DNA of 64,000 nucleotides from Bagarius yarrelli (taxonomy: Eukaryota; Chordata; Actinopteri; Siluriformes; Sisoridae), in the NCBI GenBank assembly GCA_005784505.1, contig VCAZ01000012.1, forward strand, positions 1,455,043 to 1,519,042. Direction: 5' to 3'. The number at the start of each line of letters is the position of its first letter. The stretch's first letter is position 1. The notes under the pieces were generated by a model, which was not told the DNA's origin, searched no databases, and saw nothing but the letters and a program-made list of their open reading frames with translations. A program made the translations under genes and the position numbers. This document shows positions 54,305 through 64,000 of this stretch, piece by piece.

Positions 54305-57300
54305 CATTTTGCTAGTGTTTAGTGAGCGCCCTCTCTTCCTCCTGCATTTCTCCTCCTCCTGTTATTAAAGCATGCTCACTGTAGAGCCCTGTCTCTCCTC
54401 CTCCTCTATGCCCCTCCCCTCACCCCTTCCCATAATGCTTTGCGTAGCTTGCACATGCCCTGTACATAGTTGTACATCTCTTTTGCACAGAGGAGCGCGG
54501 TGCGGCGCAGTGCAGTCGTCTTCATCTCGGCCTCTCACCAACTTCAGCTCACTGATCAAAAATCATGTCTGAAAAAAAAAAAAAGACGAATTAATCGATA
54601 ACTAACGTTTAGAATGATAATTTAAATGCATTTCATTCTTGTATTGTATTTTATGGAAATAAATCATAAACTGTTCAATTTTAAACCTTGACTAAACTTC
54701 AGTCTGACTCCCGTATCCATTTTCTCTCTTCTGGATGTAAACTTTATTCCGGTTTATTGTTCAAGTCGGTCGTTACAGCTTGGATGGGCTGTGGATTTGT
54801 GCAGTGGCGGGCGGTACATTTGGTAGCCCCCCAACCAGGACTGTTGCACCGCTTAATACCACCACAATCACATCCCAATTATAGAAACACATTAATACTA
54901 AACAAACACACAATATAACACGGGGTGTAATTACAGACACGGAAACATTTTATATATTGAGGGGGGGTGAGGGGAAAAAAAAAAGAGCTCCATTAAAAAA
55001 TTCTGCTAAATGCAATGAAAATATTTTCATAAAGAATACATGATTAAGTGCTTTATAAGTACTAATAAACCGCAAATATGCTAGTAATATAAATGTTAAA
55101 GACTAACCTATGTGGGCTCTTAAAAAGTTAGTGGGTCAACACATTTTTAAAAAAAAACACCGTCCCATTTTTTATTAATACTTATAATTATATAAAATAA
55201 AATGTAATCATTTGGATGTCTCTGTCTGATATCAGTGTCAAATCATTGATCAATGCCTGTTGTAGATTTTTAAGGGTTCTTGGTGGGTCATCTGTTTTTC
55301 CATATCCTCTATTTTAATCCACTATAGAAACGACATCGTTATTGAGGTTTGTTGGTTTTGGAGGTCAGTCGACGCGTCCCGTTGGTCCTCTTCTCCGGGT
55401 CGTGTCCCCATCAGAGTCCGAGCAACAAACTAGTTGTTCTTTTCTATTAAAATTAATTCCATTCATTGAGGTGCACAAACTTATTACATAAATATTTTTT
55501 GGCATATAAAGTTAATTGAAATTTAAATAAATGTCTTGATTAAAATTCTTTAAATATTAAACTTTCTTTTTTCATACAAATAAAATTCTTTAAAAGTGAT
55601 TCTATAAAAATATTAAATGTTACAGCGACTGCAGCTTCTGCTGTTGGACAGAAATCATCAGCGTTTGTTGCTGCATTGTAAAATTGTGTGTAGTTTTAAC
55701 AGAAAATAATTGTGAGAATGACAAACACTTGGAATTTTTTGATTTATTTTTAAGTAAAGTAAGAAGTTCTTTTATTGGAAGTAGAAGAAAGTGTTGGAAA
55801 TAGTGCAATACTTTACAGGAGATAAACTCAGATTAATCCACATGTTCATGTCGGGTCAGAATTACAGGAAAGACAGTTCGGAAAGCAAACAAACGTTAAT
55901 GCAACGTTCTCATCGGTATCTTCCCAACAGGTTAGTGTCATGTGATCCGGCTGTTTAACCAATAGCGTTTCGATTTGTCTGACAAATCTCATTCTAAGGC
56001 TGAAATATGTATATGCATATATAAACTGGGTTAATTAGTATGTTAACTATGTAACTAGCTAATTAACTACTTCTGTATGTTGGTGTCATTCTGTCATTTT
56101 TTTTTATTACTAGAAATGTTAAAGAAATATATAAAATATATAAATATTAGAGGTTAAAAAAGAATGTGTTAATGAACACCTTTACACTAAATTAGAAAAA
56201 TTTCAGGTTAAAGTTTAGTAAAATAATGCCAGTCTGTCACACTGTGTGCTATACTGCCACAGGAATAATGAATTAATAGAACTGGGGGTAAAAAAAAAAA
56301 AACCCCCCAAAAAACTACTACTTCAAAAACGATCCATTTTCAAAATGGCTGCCGTGAAAATTTTACCTCACGCTCAGGTCGGCCATTTTAGTTCAACCGA
56401 AGCTACACAAAGCTCAGCTTTTTCAATTCTTAGTGGTTTTTAGACATAATCTGAAAAAAGTGGTGTGTGTGTGTGTATTGTGCTCAGTATCAACTATCAG
56501 GTATTACTGTTATGCTAGGCTAGTTCGTAAAAACAGTACTGATTAGTTCCCTAACCGGGATTTTTTACAAAATTGGACCTTAAAACATAAAAAAAAAATA
56601 ATAAATACTGTATTTTACAGATTAATTCACACACTAACCAAAAAAAAACATTATACAGGTAATTTTGTGGTTCTTATCATTTAACCTGCATCGACTAGCA
56701 AACACCCCAAATGTTTTAACATTTTTTAAGACCGTTTTTTAAAAACATAAATTATGTTTAAAAAGTTGTTTCTTTTGTATGAACTTGTACCTCAGAAACT
56801 CAGACATTATCTTACAGACATTACAGCTTCTGTTTGCTCGTTTCAGGCTAAAGTGACGTTTTAGTAGGGATCGACCGATAATCAGTTTAACAGATATTTT
56901 TCTTGATATTTAAGGTTTTTATCATTATCGGTTTTAAAAAATATCAGATCCAATCGATATATGGTGCCATCTTGTGGTTATCACAGTCCTGCATTGTGAG
57001 GTATAGCGAGTCAACAACACCTGCTTACAGGTAAAGTCACCTAATTTAATTGATAAATTAAAATATGTCTCAAAAATGTCAGCAAATAACACAACCTTAA
57101 GTGTTCAACTAAGACCCGAAACTTCGTTAAAGTAGCCGATCTTTTCTTCAATTCAGACAGTTTAAAATATTTTTTAAATAATTGTTAGAATTATTCGTAT
57201 GTTTTTTTTCCTGTTTGTTTACCTGATCAAAGCTTCAATTGCTTCTTTTAGTTTCAGACCATATTACAGTATTTATATTGATTATTGATCACAATAATAT

Positions 57301-57773
57301 AAATAATTAGCATTAGTTCTAAAAATATTATTAGTTGATCTCTAGATTTTCTATCAGTGTCAAGCCAGCAATAGTGTTAATGTAGCACACAAAACAGCAA
57401 ATTATTAAATACCAAAAACAAATGAGACGCAGCTAAACAAAAGCAAAAATTATATCTACATCCTGCTAAAGAAAAATAACCCTTCGATCATGTTTTTGTG
57501 TGTCGATGTGCCGGTGTGCCATTAGCTCTTGTGATCTTCCCTACTTTCTTAAAACATGCCTGCTATCGTCCTTTTATTTGTGCTTATTGCACTAGCCTAG
57601 CTTTTTCCCGTAGTAGCATTCGCGTCTCTGCCCAGATCCCTGACAGTGGAAGTTTTTTTAGTGCCGAGAAAGAAAGCTGGAGATTGTCGCTTGGGAAGTG
57701 TTAGCCTCAAGCTACAAAAATATGAAACCTGACTCTGAGTGTGAAGATCGTTGCCAGCAGCCTGGGAGACAAA
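53043..57773. other. Convergent interval between slc25a12 and dync1i2
   Basis: It holds both 3' UTRs. Candidate plus-strand AATAAA signals for slc25a12 are at 53842 and 54658. A minus-strand AATAAA for dync1i2 is at 57578-57573, about 200 bp past its stop. An (at)n run lies at 53679-53711, an (att)n run at 54274-54302, and a dispersed-repeat segment (gggatcgaccgataatc) at about 56866-56960. No other coding exon was recognised. Confidence 0.55.
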
Positions 57774-62447
<4,674 letters not shown>

Positions 62448-62454
62448 CTGAGAG

Positions 62455-62494
<40 letters not shown>

Positions 62495-64000
62495 TTTTCG
62501 AATATATATCAGTTTAGACAAAGTACGAAAAACAAGACCAGTTAACTCAGATAACTTGTTTTTAAAGCAACACAAACAACAGCTAGTTGCTAGGTGGCTA
62601 GTTAAAACACCTAGCATTTAGCAAACTCATATTTTAGCAACTGCTCTGTAATAAAAATACAGTTAAATCCAATTTACGTCTTAAACGTCGAGATGTCAGT
62701 CAGTCAGGAAACTTATTTTTTCTTTATTTTCAAATTTAAGCCAAGTTATAGAAGTTAATTTAAAGTGTCATTAAAATAAGCTAATACACTACAACAAAAG
62801 TTAGCCGAATAAGCTAGCTAGCAATTAGCTTCTGTCATTAGTTTAGCTTGTTAGAACTGTTAGAAAAGCAAACTGACTGAGTGCTACTAATTTTATTACA
62901 GCTTATTTAAAGTGATTTTAACCCACAGCTTGAGATTAACGTCTACTTTTGCAGCTAATTGTTAAAATTTAATTTTAAATTGAACAGTTTGGGTCAAAGA
63001 ACGCAGAAGTAAAAAGGATGTTCCGTCTCAAATGTTTAAGCTTTAATAAATGTCATTAAATCCTGTGTACACGGTTCTAGAATGCTAATTACAACCAGCT
63101 AGTAAGTAGCTAATAAAAAAACTATTTAGCATCTGACCAGTCAGTGATATTTACATTATGATGATTAAATTACATCCAAACCGTCTCACATTTATCTATT
63201 AATAATAATAATAAAAATATATTTTTGTTTTAACCAAAAGAAGCAGTTAGGGTTTGAGGGCCTTGCTCAGGGGCCCAGCAGTACAGCTAAGTAGTGCTTA
63301 GGGTATTTTTTTTTTGTTAAAGATGGCTGTCAGCCGGTGTGTGTGGAGCAGTGGGTTAAGGCGCCGGGACCCACATGCGCAAGTTGTTGTGCTATGGTGA
63401 CCCGGGTTTGATTCCAGCTCGGGTCCTTTCCACCCGCCCCCCCCCTACAATTTTAGCCCTCTGTCCTATCAATAAAAGCAAGAAATGCCCCAAAACAAAA
63501 TGACTGTCAGTTTGAGGGACTTGGTCATTGCATTTGGCATCATTTTTGAGGGACTTGGGCATTGGCATTGGCATTGGCATCAGTTTGAGGGACTTGGGCA
63601 TTGGACATACTATAAAAAACAGCCTTGAGCTCCGAAATCACATTTTAAAAATGTACAAACTCATTACGCGTTACAATCCACTTCCAGCTTCCTTATACAA
63701 TTTCACCTTAGTGGGCGCGGCGCCTACAAGTCCGAAGCTTAGTAAAGAAATGTCCTGTCCTTTAAAATGGCCCGCTTTGTAATGATAGCGCGTTCAGCTA
63801 GTCTCACTGCAGCGTAAAAACATCAGCAACAGTCTTTTTTTGAATGTCTCGGACATGTCTTGGCTGAATAACTATACAGGAAACCTTTGACTTATGATTT
63901 TACTAGTTATGATACGACTTTGTGTGATGCAAAATATATGTTAAATAATATTTTTTAGGCAACGAAAGGAAAGGAGAGATAACAGTGTGATATTAGAACA
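62448..64000. other. dync1i2 intron or upstream sequence up to the window edge
   Basis: A (ca)n run lies at 62459-62489, next to the 62447 acceptor. A family A SINE fragment is at about 63240-63290 and a family C SINE at 63340-63500. A short gacttgggcattggcattgg repeat lies at about 63510-63605. I find no match to upstream dync1i2 coding exons here. Confidence 0.5.
63340..63500 (+). repeat. SINE, family C
   Basis: Head agcagtgggttaaggcgccg, box-B-like tgacccgggtttgattccag and the tail ctgtcctatcaataaaagca. Confidence 0.75.

Overview
The window is vertebrate nuclear DNA from a ray-finned fish. It has large split genes with GT-AG introns, several families of tRNA-derived SINEs, many MITE-like repeats and abundant CA/CT/AT/GATA microsatellites. 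The repeats suggest an otophysan teleost (catfish or characin type), but the species cannot be fixed from the sequence alone.

Four genes can be rebuilt with consistent splice phases, and a fifth is partly visible at the left edge. (1) 565-3117, plus strand: exons of a WASP-family WH1 (EVH1) domain protein. Its first exons lie left of the window and its 3' part is unresolved or decayed. (2) 8465-16174, plus: klhl41, six coding exons, 602 codons, a muscle BTB-BACK-Kelch CUL3 adaptor, with an E-box/MEF2 cluster upstream. (3) about 18843-28444, plus: ppig, a nuclear SR-cyclophilin with twelve coding exons and 726 codons, preceded by a non-coding first exon next to a ZNF143-type site. (4) 33384-53042, plus: slc25a12 (aralar/AGC1), eighteen exons, 677 codons, the calcium-regulated mitochondrial aspartate/glutamate carrier. 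(5) 62447-57774, minus: the last twelve coding exons of dync1i2, the cytoplasmic dynein intermediate chain. Its N-terminal exons lie beyond the right edge.

From general knowledge, the human orthologues of genes 2-5 all lie in 2q31.1, as KLHL41-FASTKD1-PPIG and, roughly 2 Mb away, convergent DYNC1I2/SLC25A12. Here the two groups are adjacent and no fastkd1 is seen. The genes do not form one pathway. klhl41 serves sarcomere upkeep, ppig serves splicing-factor biology, slc25a12 serves the malate-aspartate shuttle and dync1i2 serves microtubule transport.

The most unusual structure lies in the non-coding part. slc25a12 intron 3 carries a 1.7-kb minisatellite whose unit contains a consensus 5' splice site, followed by a 600-bp CT tract that acts as the polypyrimidine tract of exon 4. 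slc25a12 has a tandem partial duplication of exons 15 and 16 with one decayed copy of each. A 36-bp minisatellite upstream of ppig is an amplified 12-codon piece of a LINE reverse transcriptase gene. TG/CA microsatellites touch splice sites throughout dync1i2. A WH1 exon sits between two inverted copies of one dispersed repeat.
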